From: Maricaulis sp.
GTDB lineage: Bacteria > Pseudomonadota > Alphaproteobacteria > Caulobacterales > Maricaulaceae
Length of the DNA stretch: 44,839 nucleotides
NCBI GenBank assembly: GCA_029251785.1
Contig: JAQXCQ010000004.1
Span: forward strand, 1 to 44,839
Direction: 5' to 3'
Shown one piece after another: positions 1 through 7,859 of the stretch (position 1 is its first letter; every line of letters begins with the position of its first letter). The notes below the pieces were generated by a model. The model saw nothing but the letters and a program-made list of their open reading frames with translations. It made no database searches and had not been told where the DNA came from. The translations under genes were made by a program, and so were the position numbers.

Positions 1-218
1 GCCATCTCGAAACTGCCCTGGGTGCGTGTTGACGCTTCGAAGAACAGATTAAGCAGGGTCAGCCCCTTGAGCGCGTCGCTGGACTTGTCTGGCGTCCGGT
101 TGATCTGCAGCCAGTGTTCGGCCCGTTCAAACAATTGCGAAATATCAAGGGGATTGAGGTCTGCCACCGAGAGAAGGTGGCGGTGGGGAAACTCGTAGGA
201 GAAGTCCGCGCGCGTCAT
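1..218 (-). CDS. pyrB: Aspartate carbamoyltransferase catalytic chain, N-terminal part (cut by window edge)
   Basis: Condenses carbamoyl phosphate with aspartate in de novo pyrimidine synthesis, in the cytoplasm. The minus-strand frame opens with ATG at 218 and stays open to base 1, giving 72 residues of a protein usually about 310 long. Visible are a short N-terminal helix region and then the carbamoyl-phosphate-binding signature LFFEASTRTQGSFEMA (about residues 58-73, STRT at 63-66), which is diagnostic of the transcarbamylase family. The glutamine after STRT and the wording of the flanks fit the alphaproteobacterial aspartate enzyme better than ornithine transcarbamylase. The rest of the gene lies beyond the left edge. 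ruvX, which I recall as a close upstream neighbour of pyrB in Caulobacter-type genomes, lies on the same strand 5.3 kb away, with unrelated genes in between. Confidence 0.9.
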   Translation of the reverse strand, partial: MTRADFSYEFPHRHLLSVADLNPLDISQLFERAEHWLQINRTPDKSSDALKGLTLLNLFFEASTRTQGSFEM

Positions 219-434
219 CCGATTTCCATACCTGAAAAGCTTGGCGCGGTATAAGGGCGCGAGGGCACAAGGGCAAGCCTTGTGATTGTAGGGCGGTCAA
301 CGAAGTCAATTCCCGAAGCGCACGCGATTAGTCGCCTGCAAGAAATTGGAATAAATCAATTGAGGTGCGAAGACTGGATCATGGCCTGATCCGGTGTCAT
401 ATGAGCGGTGTGGCGAGGTGTCTGGAGTAGAAAG

Positions 435-899
435 ATGACAATGCTCTACTATCGTTCGGAACGGTTTGACTTCGAAGTGGCCGTTTCGAATAGTCACACC
501 GAATACAAATCAAAAACCGAGTCTTTTGAGCTCAAGCAGATACACGGAGATAATTGGCATCCCCACATTGTTGCTGGGCACAATTTTGACGCGGTTTTTA
601 CCGATGCCGAATTGATTGTTGTAACAGGCGAAGGGTGTTGGCGCCGGCCTGCTGACTGGCTGATTTGGTCAGTTTTCGAGATTGAAGCAGGCATTTTGTT
701 GGTTGAGGAGTTGCGGGCGGTAACTTTGACCTTGGGTGGAGAGCAAATCGCAGAAACGATGTTCCCTGGTATTCCTCACACATTCGATATTTCTCGCGGG
801 AAATTTCGCTTTACTGATTTTGATCAGCGACGAAAGCTCATATACGATTTGCCGACCTTGGAAATATTAGAAGACCTAACGCTCGAATCGTCAACGTGA
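435..899 (+). CDS. Hypothetical protein, AT-rich orphan
   Basis: I do not recognise this 154-residue protein. I start it at the ATG at 435 because GGAG at 424-427 is well placed before it; an in-frame ATG at 408 would add nine residues without a good ribosome site. The product is soluble-looking and acidic, with no signal peptide or membrane segment. Its middle, around WLIWSVFEIEAGILLVEEL, reads as alternating beta strands, and FPGIPHTFDI and FRFTDFDQRRK are candidate conserved stretches. The codon use is visibly more A/T-rich than its neighbours. Together with its position beside a toxin-antitoxin pair in an interrupted ruvX-pyrB interval, this suggests horizontal acquisition. It could be an immunity or anti-phage accessory protein, but nothing seen here shows that. 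Confidence 0.55.
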   Translation: MTMLYYRSERFDFEVAVSNSHTEYKSKTESFELKQIHGDNWHPHIVAGHNFDAVFTDAELIVVTGEGCWRRPADWLIWSVFEIEAGILLVEELRAVTLTLGGEQIAETMFPGIPHTFDISRGKFRFTDFDQRRKLIYDLPTLEILEDLTLESST

Positions 900-931
900 T
901 CGGAGCATGCTTTGGGAGTGAGCAGCAGCCC

Positions 932-1480
932 TCACATCAACAGCTTCCTGATCGTCTCAACCGGCATGAACAAGCGTAGCTTATGACTGGGCAGCGCCTG
1001 AAACCCATAGCGCATGTAGAGACTGAGCCGTTTATCTGTCAGCGCTGCGTCACCGCAATCGAGCACATCCATCATCACCACCGCCAGACCAATCTGCTTT
1101 GACGCGCCCGCGATACGGATCAGGGCGTCAACCAGCAAGTCTCCGCCCCAGCCATGGCCCCCATGGCGCTGGTCGACGCCGATCATTGAAATATAGGCGG
1201 CCGGGATATGTCCGTGCCGGGGGCGGGCTCTGGCAAAGCGCTTCGGTAAGTCCTGATAATCCACACTATGCGCATTGATCGCGTAAAACCCGATCAGCTC
1301 TGGTGAGGTGTCACCACACAACACAAACACGCGGGTATTATTAGCACGGTTTAGCTTTGAGGCGGTTTGGCGGAAGAAATTATCAACGGCATCAACGCCG
1401 CAATCGAAGCCGGCCCGGTCATGCCGGTTCGGGGCGAAGGCTTCGATGCGTGTCTGGACATCGGCGCTGAGCTTGCTCAC
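932..1480 (-). CDS. GNAT acetyltransferase toxin (TacT/AtaT-like) of a type II toxin-antitoxin pair
   Basis: 182-residue GNAT-fold protein of the family whose toxins acetylate the aminoacyl group of charged tRNA and block translation. Features seen: the N-terminal family signature FDCGVDAVDNFFR (25-37), an RVFVL strand (50-54), the acetyl-CoA pyrophosphate loop QRHGGHGWG (104-112), and the terminal LYMRYGF (154-160), whose Tyr155 is at the position of the catalytic tyrosine in TacT-like toxins. The start is GTG at 1480. Its GTGA overlaps the stop of the upstream antitoxin gene by four bases, so the pair is translationally coupled. No frameshift or missing motif is visible, so the toxin is probably functional. 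The tRNA target is an inference from the family; a non-toxic acetyltransferase remains possible. Confidence 0.85.
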   Translation of the reverse strand: MSKLSADVQTRIEAFAPNRHDRAGFDCGVDAVDNFFRQTASKLNRANNTRVFVLCGDTSPELIGFYAINAHSVDYQDLPKRFARARPRHGHIPAAYISMIGVDQRHGGHGWGGDLLVDALIRIAGASKQIGLAVVMMDVLDCGDAALTDKRLSLYMRYGFQALPSHKLRLFMPVETIRKLLM

Positions 1481-1785
1481 TTCGGCGTGGATCGATTTTT
1501 GTACCGGTCAAAGGCGGTCTGAAGGGCGTCACTTGGCTCGGCTGGTGCCTCCAGCGCGTCAAAGAAAGCCTGGTGATCCTCCACTTGGAGATGCGTCTGT
1601 TCGTGTGACGAGATTGTTTCCAGCGCAGCCTTGTAGGCCGCATTCATCGTGAAGGCAGAATCGTCCAGCCCCGATAGAGCCGCAGCCCGCTGGATGGCCT
1701 CCTTGATCCGAGGCTTGGTGCGAAAATTCATCCGCTCGGAATTACGCTCCGGCGTTGAGCCGTCTTCATGATCGAAAGGTTGCAT
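1477..1785 (-). CDS. DUF1778 ribbon-helix-helix antitoxin
   Basis: 102-residue partner of the GNAT toxin. The N-terminal half (about residues 15-55) has the DUF1778 ribbon-helix-helix pattern: MNFRTKPRIKEAIQRAAALS followed by a helix with FTMNAAYKAALE. The C-terminal tail (HQAFFDALEAPAEPSDALQTAF) is the usual toxin-binding segment of this family. The chosen ATG at 1785 is preceded by GAGG with an eight-base spacer. An upstream in-frame ATG at 1869 would run translation through the palindromic operator and is unlikely. The protein is expected to dimerise, neutralise the acetyltransferase and repress its own promoter through the palindrome just upstream. Confidence 0.85.
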   Translation of the reverse strand: MQPFDHEDGSTPERNSERMNFRTKPRIKEAIQRAAALSGLDDSAFTMNAAYKAALETISSHEQTHLQVEDHQAFFDALEAPAEPSDALQTAFDRYKNRSTPK

Positions 1786-1814
1786 GGGTTTGACCTCGTT
1801 GGTGATGCAATGAA

Positions 1815-1835
1815 TGTACGCCAATATGGCGTACA
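1815..1835. promoter_or_regulatory. Perfect palindrome, probable operator of the toxin-antitoxin operon
   Basis: TGTACGCCA-ATA-TGGCGTACA is a perfect inverted repeat with nine-base arms and a three-base centre. It lies 30 bases upstream of the antitoxin start. On the minus strand a TTGTGT/TATATT pair with 18-base spacing lies just upstream and would place the palindrome at about the transcription start. Ribbon-helix-helix antitoxins of this family bind such sites for autorepression; the binding here is inferred. Confidence 0.7.
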
Positions 1836-1913
1836 GATCAATATAGTTGAGTTGTGGCATCGCACACAAATCTGTCTTGACGCCCGTGACGAGTTAACGT
1901 CTGCTGACTTCCC

Positions 1914-2861
1914 ATGAAAACTATCGCTACCCTCGCCGCCGCTCTTCTCGTCTCCTCTGCCGCGATCGCTCAGGAGGCGCCGCCCCAATCCTGTCAGGTT
2001 GAACTGATTGTTCTTGGTGTCGGGCAGGATGGTGGTGCGCCGCAGCTGGGCCGTAATGATGATCCTGCCTGGGCGGACCCATCGCTGCAGCTACGCGCGA
2101 CATCACTGGCTGTGGCCGATCGAGCGTCGGGCGAGCGCTGGCTATTTGAGGCGACACCGGATCTTCGCCATCAACTACACCATCTCGATACCGCATTCCC
2201 GGTAGAGGAGAGCCCCGGCCTTACGGGTGTGTTTCTCAGCCATGCGCATATCGGCCATTACACCGGCCTGATGTTCTTTGGCCATGAGAGCATGGGCGCA
2301 CAGGGCGTGCCTGTATGGGCCTTGCCGTCCATGGAAGCCTTCTTATTCTCCAATGGCCCCTGGGACCAGCTGGTGCGCTACGAGAACATCTCGCTGCAAA
2401 ACATGAAGCCCGGTGAACCCGCCGTGTTTGATTCGCTTAGCGTCACAGCTTTCGAAGTGCCGCACCGCCAGGAATACACCGAGGTCGCCGGCTTTCGCAT
2501 TGAGGGACCGGACCGCTCGGCGCTATTCCTTCCCGATATTGATAGCTGGGAAGAGTTTGATGAGTTGGGTACACGCATCGAAGATCTGATCGCATCCGTG
2601 GACGTCGCCTATCTGGACGCCACCTTCTTTGCCAATGGCGAAATCCCCGGGCGCGACATGTCGGGCTTTCCACATCCGATGATCACGCACTCGATGGACC
2701 GGTTTGCGGATTTGTCGGAGGAAGAGAAGGCCAAGGTTCACTTCATCCACTTCAATCACACCAATCAGGTTCGTATTCCCGATAGTCCGGAGCGCGCGGC
2801 GGTGATCGAGGCCGGGTTTAATCTGGCCTATACGGATGAACGCTTCTGCCTGGGTGACTAG
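1914..2861 (+). CDS. Exported PqqB-like metallo-beta-lactamase-fold protein
   Basis: 315 residues. A signal peptide (1-19, ending AIA before QEAPP) sends it to the periplasm. The mature part resembles the PqqB-like branch of the metallo-beta-lactamase superfamily: LIVLGVGQDGGAPQLG near 31-46 corresponds to the glycine-rich opening of PqqB, and the metal motif reads HAHIGH (His110, His112, His115) instead of HxHxDH. Later candidate ligands are FLPDIDSW and HFIHFNHTN. The aspartate of the classic motif is replaced by glycine, so a mononuclear site or altered chemistry is possible. The substrate is unknown. No other pqq gene is nearby, so I do not call it PqqB. The stop overlaps the stop of the convergent transporter by three bases (CTAG). 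Confidence 0.75.
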   Translation: MKTIATLAAALLVSSAAIAQEAPPQSCQVELIVLGVGQDGGAPQLGRNDDPAWADPSLQLRATSLAVADRASGERWLFEATPDLRHQLHHLDTAFPVEESPGLTGVFLSHAHIGHYTGLMFFGHESMGAQGVPVWALPSMEAFLFSNGPWDQLVRYENISLQNMKPGEPAVFDSLSVTAFEVPHRQEYTEVAGFRIEGPDRSALFLPDIDSWEEFDELGTRIEDLIASVDVAYLDATFFANGEIPGRDMSGFPHPMITHSMDRFADLSEEEKAKVHFIHFNHTNQVRIPDSPERAAVIEAGFNLAYTDERFCLGD

Positions 2862-3775
2862 CCCAGCACGGCCAGCCAAAATGGAATGGTGATAAAGCAG
2901 AACAGTGCCGACGCGGTGATGTCACCAGCGGAATAGGGCGCATCACCGCCCATTTGTTTGGCCAGTACGTAGGCGGATGCGGCACCCGGAGAAGCACCCG
3001 TGAGCACCAGCACCATTAACGGCACGCCCTCAATGCCAAGCGCTATGCCAAAGCCGTAAAACACCAGCGGTGCGATCATCAGCTTGAGGAAGACAGAGAA
3101 GCCCAACAGGCGAGGCCGGGCCTTCATCGCTGTGAAGTTTAGACCAGCACCAACAGCCAAGAGTATGAGCGGCAGGGCAGCCTGTCCCATCATCGAAACG
3201 GTGCGCCAGGCCGGTTCGGGTATCTGTACGCCAAACACATTGACCAGCCCGCCTGCGGCCGAACCCACAATCAGCGGATTGGTGATAATGCGGTAAATGA
3301 CCGATGACCATTTCGGCTTGGCTCCGTCGCCCCATACAGACAGCACAGCCACGCATTCCATATTCACCAGGGGTATGGAGGCCGCCATGACCAAGGCCAC
3401 CAAAACTTCTCCCTCAGTGCCAAAAAGCGAGATAGCGAGTGCCATGATCAATAGACCATTCCAGCGCGCCGTGGCCTGGAACAGGCTCGTATATGTGGCG
3501 TCGGGAATACGCAGGATAGGCTTCATTGCGAGTGTCAGCGCCGCCATGCCCAAGAAGCCAAGAATGGCCGCCCCCATGAAGGGCCCCAATTGCAAGGAGG
3601 ACAGATCCGCCCGTGCGATGGAGGTGAACAGGATTGCCGGTGATAGGCCGAGATAGGCCAGTCGCGAGATCGGTCCCCATTGTGCCTCCGGTATCATCCC
3701 CGAGCGTCGCAAGCCCCAACCGATCAAGATCATGCCAAAGACCGGGGCGAGGGCGATAAACAGGGACTCAGACAT
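2858..3775 (-). CDS. AEC-family (auxin efflux carrier type) membrane transporter
   Basis: 305-residue inner-membrane protein made almost entirely of hydrophobic helices, about ten, in two halves as in the AEC/BART superfamily. Recognisable segments are the start (FIALAPVFGMILIGWGLRR), the central ATARWNGLLIMALAISLFG and the C-terminal LVLTGASPGAASAYVLAKQMGGD, which matches the proline/glycine-broken crossing helices of these carriers. Family members export organic acids, amino acids or auxin-like compounds; the substrate cannot be read from sequence. It converges on the MBL-fold gene and diverges from the LytTR gene, so it is probably its own transcription unit. Confidence 0.88.
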   Translation of the reverse strand: MSESLFIALAPVFGMILIGWGLRRSGMIPEAQWGPISRLAYLGLSPAILFTSIARADLSSLQLGPFMGAAILGFLGMAALTLAMKPILRIPDATYTSLFQATARWNGLLIMALAISLFGTEGEVLVALVMAASIPLVNMECVAVLSVWGDGAKPKWSSVIYRIITNPLIVGSAAGGLVNVFGVQIPEPAWRTVSMMGQAALPLILLAVGAGLNFTAMKARPRLLGFSVFLKLMIAPLVFYGFGIALGIEGVPLMVLVLTGASPGAASAYVLAKQMGGDAPYSAGDITASALFCFITIPFWLAVLG

Positions 3776-3959
3776 GGCATCTCCGGGAGCGGTTCAACAT
3801 GTAGTCCAACCATAGGCCGGCTTCCCGGGCGCGACTATGCCCGAAAACCCAAACCTGCTTTCGATAATTGCCGGGCGACCATGGGAATGCGTCGCCTTGC
3901 TGCAAAACCGGACCACTCCTAAGCTTGCGATTCCCATTCGCCCGTCCGGAACTCTCTGA

Positions 3960-4733
3960 ATGTCCTTCCAGCCCCGCTTTCTGCGTCAGACTGATATCCG
4001 ACGAAGCGCCGTAATCGCGCTGGGGCTGACAGCGTTTTTGGCTATTCTACGTCCCTTCGATATCAACCCGCAGGGATGGGGTGGTTGGATGGCCTTGCTC
4101 GGTCTCGCACCGGTGAACTTTGCGCTGCTATTGATCGCCCATCAGGTGCCCGCGAGCGTGCTTGGCCTAGAGCGTCGCATCTGGGTCTTTCCTGCGGTAA
4201 TTGCGGGTAATGCAGCCTATGTCTCGTTGATCAGCGGGCTGGAGGCGCCGGGTCTTTGGTTGTGGCAGATATTGGCGGTCGGCGCGATTGTGCTCGGAGC
4301 GGTGACGATCTTCATTCGCCTGGAGACCTATCGTACGGAGCTCGGGGCCTTGAAAGAGAGAAGCGGCAAGCCAACCGAACACGAACCGATCCGTCTCACC
4401 GCGGAGACAGGCAGCGATCTGGTTCAATTGCGCACTCACCAAATTCCCACCCTTCGCGCCGAAGCCAATTATGTCGAAATTGTCTGGCGCGAAGAAACCG
4501 GCATCAAGAGCAAGTTTCTGCGCAATACCCTCACTGAGCTGATCGGGCAGGCCGGCGACAAGGTCCTGATGCGCGTGCATCGCTCCTGGGCCGTCAATCT
4601 GGACCAGGCGGTCACGATCTCAGGCACGTCTCATCGGTTGGAGATCGACCTTGGCGATGCCGTCTTGGTCCCGGTCTCACGCGCTTATGTGCAGCAGGTT
4701 CAACAAGCGGTGATTGACCGAAAGCCGGCATAA
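3960..4733 (+). CDS. Membrane-anchored LytTR-domain transcriptional regulator
   Basis: 257 residues. Four hydrophobic segments (about 17-33, 41-60, 74-93, 99-119) are followed by a charged linker and a C-terminal LytTR DNA-binding domain (about 152-252). Typical LytTR wording is visible: RAEANYVEIVW at 166-176 and LMRVHRSWAVNL at 203-214. There is no receiver domain, so activity is presumably set by something sensed in or by the membrane part, or by a partner membrane protein. The next gene, on the same strand 109 bases on, is a polytopic membrane protein, and a nine-base direct repeat lies between them. Likely regulator of itself or of that neighbour. The start has a weak ribosome site (CCGGA about ten bases upstream). 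Confidence 0.85.
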   Translation: MSFQPRFLRQTDIRRSAVIALGLTAFLAILRPFDINPQGWGGWMALLGLAPVNFALLLIAHQVPASVLGLERRIWVFPAVIAGNAAYVSLISGLEAPGLWLWQILAVGAIVLGAVTIFIRLETYRTELGALKERSGKPTEHEPIRLTAETGSDLVQLRTHQIPTLRAEANYVEIVWREETGIKSKFLRNTLTELIGQAGDKVLMRVHRSWAVNLDQAVTISGTSHRLEIDLGDAVLVPVSRAYVQQVQQAVIDRKPA

Positions 4734-4739
4734 ATAGCC

Positions 4740-4773
4740 CGGTCAAACCATCCGTCCCTGCCGGCGGTCAAAC
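4740..4773 (+). repeat. Nine-base direct repeat, candidate LytTR operator
   Basis: CGGTCAAAC occurs at 4740-4748 and 4765-4773, and CGTCCC follows each copy at 4753-4758 and 4773-4778. The repeats sit between the LytTR gene and the downstream membrane-protein gene, about 70 bases before its start. LytTR proteins bind paired direct repeats about two helical turns apart. The 25-base period of the long repeat is a little wide and the 20-base period of CGTCCC closer to the usual value. The function is inferred. Confidence 0.4.
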
Positions 4774-4842
4774 GTCCCGCTCGCCTGTACCTGCGAGGAA
4801 TAGTCTCCCAGAGCTGTCGCATCAGTTTTGACAGGAGATCAC

Positions 4843-5562
4843 ATGTCCAACCTACTTAAAATCGGCGGAGCCAGCATGTTTGGCGGTGCCATCCTCATGT
4901 TCGGCCGCATGGCACCGATATTCGCCAACCTTCCCGAAGAGCTCGAAAGTTTCCCGCCGGTTGGCTCAGAGCAACTCGTCATTCTTGCGCGCGGGGTCGG
5001 CCCCCTTTGGCAGCTGGCCCACGGGCTGGGCGCGCTGGCGCTGATCATGCTGGCCTTTGGCTTTTATGCGCACTGGCGGACGGCTCGGGATCGCAATTTT
5101 GGTTTGGTCGCAAACATAATGATCGGTGCGGCGGCTATGGGGCTCGGGCTGTTCACAATCGCGATGCTGATAGATGGCTGGGGCGTGACTGGCGCAATTG
5201 CCGCCTGGGACGCCGGAATTGGTTCATTCGTCGCGATTGAACAAACCCATGCACAGGCTGTCTTCCTCTACACCTGGGGGAATTTCCTTATCTTTATTGC
5301 TGTGGCTACGTTGGGCTCACTGATCATAGATCGCGCCTTCCACGTTCGTTTGTGGGGCCTTATTGGCCTTGCACTAGGCGTCTTGGCGGATACTGGCTTC
5401 CTGTTCGGCCTAATGGGCGATCACTGGAATGATCGACTGGGTATGACAGTTATGCTGTTCGGGATGGTCTGGATGGCCGTTACAGGTTTGATGGCTGTAT
5501 TCAGCCGCAAGCCCCGCGATGAAAACGCCTCTAGGAAGCCGGAGGTGTCTCCAGCGACTTGA
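4843..5562 (+). CDS. Polytopic membrane protein of unknown function
   Basis: 239 residues starting at ATG 4843, preceded by AGGAG five bases upstream; an in-frame TTG at 4828 is less likely. About six hydrophobic helices can be seen, for example ISGG-type start IGGASMFGGAILMFG, LAHGLGALALIMLAFGFYAHW, NIMIGAAAMGLGLFTIAMLI, YTWGNFLIFIAVATLGSLI, LWGLIGLALGVLADTGFLFG and MTVMLFGMVWMAVTGLMAVF. A charged cytoplasmic tail rich in Lys, Arg and Pro follows. I do not recognise the family. Its position directly after the membrane-tethered LytTR regulator suggests it is the target gene or a sensory partner. The 3' end runs 32 bases into the 3' end of the oppositely oriented ruvX. Confidence 0.7.
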   Translation: MSNLLKIGGASMFGGAILMFGRMAPIFANLPEELESFPPVGSEQLVILARGVGPLWQLAHGLGALALIMLAFGFYAHWRTARDRNFGLVANIMIGAAAMGLGLFTIAMLIDGWGVTGAIAAWDAGIGSFVAIEQTHAQAVFLYTWGNFLIFIAVATLGSLIIDRAFHVRLWGLIGLALGVLADTGFLFGLMGDHWNDRLGMTVMLFGMVWMAVTGLMAVFSRKPRDENASRKPEVSPAT

Positions 5563-5989
5563 TTGCGCTTTGCAGGATCACGGCGGCGGCGTGGGCATCG
5601 ATGACCGATTTGAGGTCCTTGTGTTTCACGCCGCTCTTAAGGAGCGCCTCTTCTGCCGTAAAGGTAGAGAGGCGTTCGTCCTGGAAGAAGACGGGTATGT
5701 CGCGAATGCGCATCAGATTGCGGCCCAGGGCCCGAACGGAATGCGCCCGCGGGCCTTCACTGTCGTCCATATTGAGCGGCAGGCCAATCACCAGACCGAC
5801 CGCCTTGCGCTCATCATAGATCTCGAAAATACGGGCGGCATCGGGCGTGAACTTCACCCGCTGCAGTGTTTCCACAGCCGTCGGCATCAGACGCGAGGCG
5901 CCGATCGCGGCGATCCCGATCGTCTTCGTCCCCGGATCGAGCCCCAGCAAAGGGCCGTCGGGAAATTCATTTAGCGGCATCTCAGGCAT
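5531..5989 (-). CDS. ruvX: Putative Holliday junction resolvase-like / pre-16S rRNA nuclease, YqgF family
   Basis: 152-residue RNase H-fold enzyme, within the normal length for RuvX/YqgF. Motifs seen: GLDPGTKTIGIA (16-27) with the first catalytic Asp18, GLPLNMD with the family's substrate-loop arginine following (GPRA), FQDERLST, and IDAHAAAVIL with the last acidic residue. In E. coli YqgF is implicated in 5' maturation of 16S rRNA. The gene diverges from gatC across a 100-base gap. Its end overlaps the upstream membrane-protein gene by 32 bases tail-to-tail. Confidence 0.92.
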   Translation of the reverse strand: MPEMPLNEFPDGPLLGLDPGTKTIGIAAIGASRLMPTAVETLQRVKFTPDAARIFEIYDERKAVGLVIGLPLNMDDSEGPRAHSVRALGRNLMRIRDIPVFFQDERLSTFTAEEALLKSGVKHKDLKSVIDAHAAAVILQSAIKSLETPPAS

Positions 5990-6089
5990 GGGCGCTGGAT
6001 GCGATGCCTGCGTTCAGCCGTCAAGCTTTCTTGCGCGCATGCGAGGGCATTGCTACTCAGTCCGCTTCGAATATCCGGAGTGAATAACC

Positions 6090-6377
6090 ATGTCCGTCAC
6101 CGCTGACGACGTCCGCCGCATTGCCCGGCTGGCACGCATTGCAGAACCTACCGATCGTATCGACACCCTTGTCGGCGAACTCAACGGCATTCTCGACTGG
6201 ATCGAGATGCTCAATGAGGTCGACGTAGAAGGCGTGGAGCCAATGACCACACCGGTTAAATTTGAGCTCCCCCAACGCAAAGATGTCGTCAATGACGGTG
6301 ATGTCCGCGACAAGGTTCTCGCCAATGCCCCGAAGTCTGATGAAGGCTTCTTTGTTGTTCCCAAGTCGGTGGAGTAG
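6090..6377 (+). CDS. gatC: Asp-tRNA(Asn)/Glu-tRNA(Gln) amidotransferase subunit C
   Basis: 95-residue small subunit that wraps GatA and stabilises the GatCAB complex, which makes Gln-tRNA(Gln) and/or Asn-tRNA(Asn) from mischarged precursors. Family wording is clear: the opening VTADDVRRIARLARI, the LNGILDWIEMLNEVDVEGVEPM segment and the C-terminal VRDKVLANAPKSDEGFFVVPKSVE. It is first in the gat operon and gatA follows six bases after its stop, so co-translation is likely. Confidence 0.96.
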   Translation: MSVTADDVRRIARLARIAEPTDRIDTLVGELNGILDWIEMLNEVDVEGVEPMTTPVKFELPQRKDVVNDGDVRDKVLANAPKSDEGFFVVPKSVE

Positions 6378-6383
6378 GGATCT

Positions 6384-7856
6384 ATGAGCGATCTTCTCAA
6401 ATTATCCCTGAGCGAAGTCACCACCAAGCTCAAGGCGCGCGAAGTGTCATCGGTCGAGCTGGCAACCGAAGCCCTGTCTGCCGCCAAGGCGGCTCAGCCA
6501 GCGCTGAACGCGTTCACGGCCTTCGATGTCGACAAGACGCTGGCCATGGCGGCTGCGTCTGACGCGAAGCTGGCGGCCGGAGAGGGCGGTGCCCTTGAAG
6601 GCGCGCCACTTGCGATCAAGGATCTGTTTGCCGTCGAGGGCGTTTCAACGACGGCATCTTCTAATATTCTCAAGGGCTTTGAGCCGACATACGAATCCAC
6701 CGTCACAAAATCATTGTGGAATGCGGGCGGTGTCTTTCTCGCCAAGACCTCCATGGACGAATTCGCTATGGGCTCTTCCAACGAGACCGCGAATACGGGA
6801 CCCGTCGTCAACCCATGGAAGGGCACGACAGACGGTAATTTGACACCAGGTGGCTCATCCGGCGGTTCTGCCTCGGCTTTGGCGGCTGATCTTTGCTTTG
6901 GTTCGACCGGCACCGATACGGGCGGCTCAATTCGCCAGCCGGCATCCTTCACAGGCACCGTTGGCGTAAAGGGCACATATGGCCGTACATCGCGCTGGGG
7001 CGTGGTGGCCTTTGCTTCATCGCTGGATCACCCGGGCCCATTCGGCAAGACCGTAAAAGACAGCGCTATGCTTTTGCAGGCGATGTCGGGCCATGATCCC
7101 AAGGATTCTACCTCTCTACCAAACGCTGTGCCGGATTTCGTCGCAGCCGTCGGCAAGTCGGTTAAGGGGCTGCGCATCGGCGTGCCCAAGGAATACCGGC
7201 TTGATGAAATGCCTGAGGAAATCGCCAAGGTCTGGGATCAGGGCGTGCAATGGCTCAAGGCGGCCGGTTGCGAGATTGTCGATATTTCGCTGCCACACAC
7301 AAAATACGCGCTGCCTGCCTATTACATCGTTGCTCCCGCCGAGGCCTCCTCAAACCTGGCCCGCTATGACGGCATGCGCTTCGGTGTGCGTCAGGACGGT
7401 GAGGATCTCACCAGCGTTTACGAGAATACGCGGGCCGCTGGCTTCGGCGAAGAAGTGCAGCGCCGCATCATGATCGGCACATATGTGCTGTCGGCGGGCT
7501 ATTACGATGCCTATTATCTGCGCGCCCAGAAAGTCCGCACGCGTATCCTGCAGGACTTCGACAATGCCTATCAAAAATGCGACGCGATCCTCACGCCGTC
7601 CGCACCGTCATCCGCGTTTGGCATCGGCACCAAGTCCGATGACCCGATCGAGATGTATCTCAATGACGTGTTCACAGTGACGGCTAACCTCGCCGGTGTG
7701 CCCGCCATGTCAGTGCCCGCCGGATTGGACAGTTCAGGCTTGCCGCTGGGGCTGCAGATCATCACCAAGGCGCTCGACGAGGAAACCATGTTCTCCGTCG
7801 GCGCGGCTATTGAGGATGCGGCCGGGTTTAACGCCAAGCCGGAGAAGTGGTGGTAG
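6384..7856 (+). CDS. gatA: Asp-tRNA(Asn)/Glu-tRNA(Gln) amidotransferase subunit A
   Basis: 490-residue amidase-signature enzyme that hydrolyses glutamine and passes ammonia to GatB. The catalytic Ser-cisSer-Lys triad is intact by motif: Lys79 in APLAIKDLF, the cis-serine in [11 protein letters not shown] (about 158) and the nucleophile Ser182 in [12 protein letters not shown]. The length and C-terminal [21 protein letters not shown] are typical. The stop lies three bases before the start of a small membrane-protein gene, so the operon continues. Confidence 0.97.
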   Translation: MSDLLKLSLSEVTTKLKAREVSSVELATEALSAAKAAQPALNAFTAFDVDKTLAMAAASDAKLAAGEGGALEGAPLAIKDLFAVEGVSTTASSNILKGFEPTYESTVTKSLWNAGGVFLAKTSMDEFAMGSSNETANTGPVVNPWKGTTDGNLTPGGSSGGSASALAADLCFGSTGTDTGGSIRQPASFTGTVGVKGTYGRTSRWGVVAFASSLDHPGPFGKTVKDSAMLLQAMSGHDPKDSTSLPNAVPDFVAAVGKSVKGLRIGVPKEYRLDEMPEEIAKVWDQGVQWLKAAGCEIVDISLPHTKYALPAYYIVAPAEASSNLARYDGMRFGVRQDGEDLTSVYENTRAAGFGEEVQRRIMIGTYVLSAGYYDAYYLRAQKVRTRILQDFDNAYQKCDAILTPSAPSSAFGIGTKSDDPIEMYLNDVFTVTANLAGVPAMSVPAGLDSSGLPLGLQIITKALDEETMFSVGAAIEDAAGFNAKPEKWW

Positions 7857-7859
7857 GGG

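Noticed and set aside
306-497. 63-codon minus-strand frame upstream of pyrB
   Set aside because: It overlaps the orphan gene on the other strand, has no ribosome site and no plausible protein pattern.
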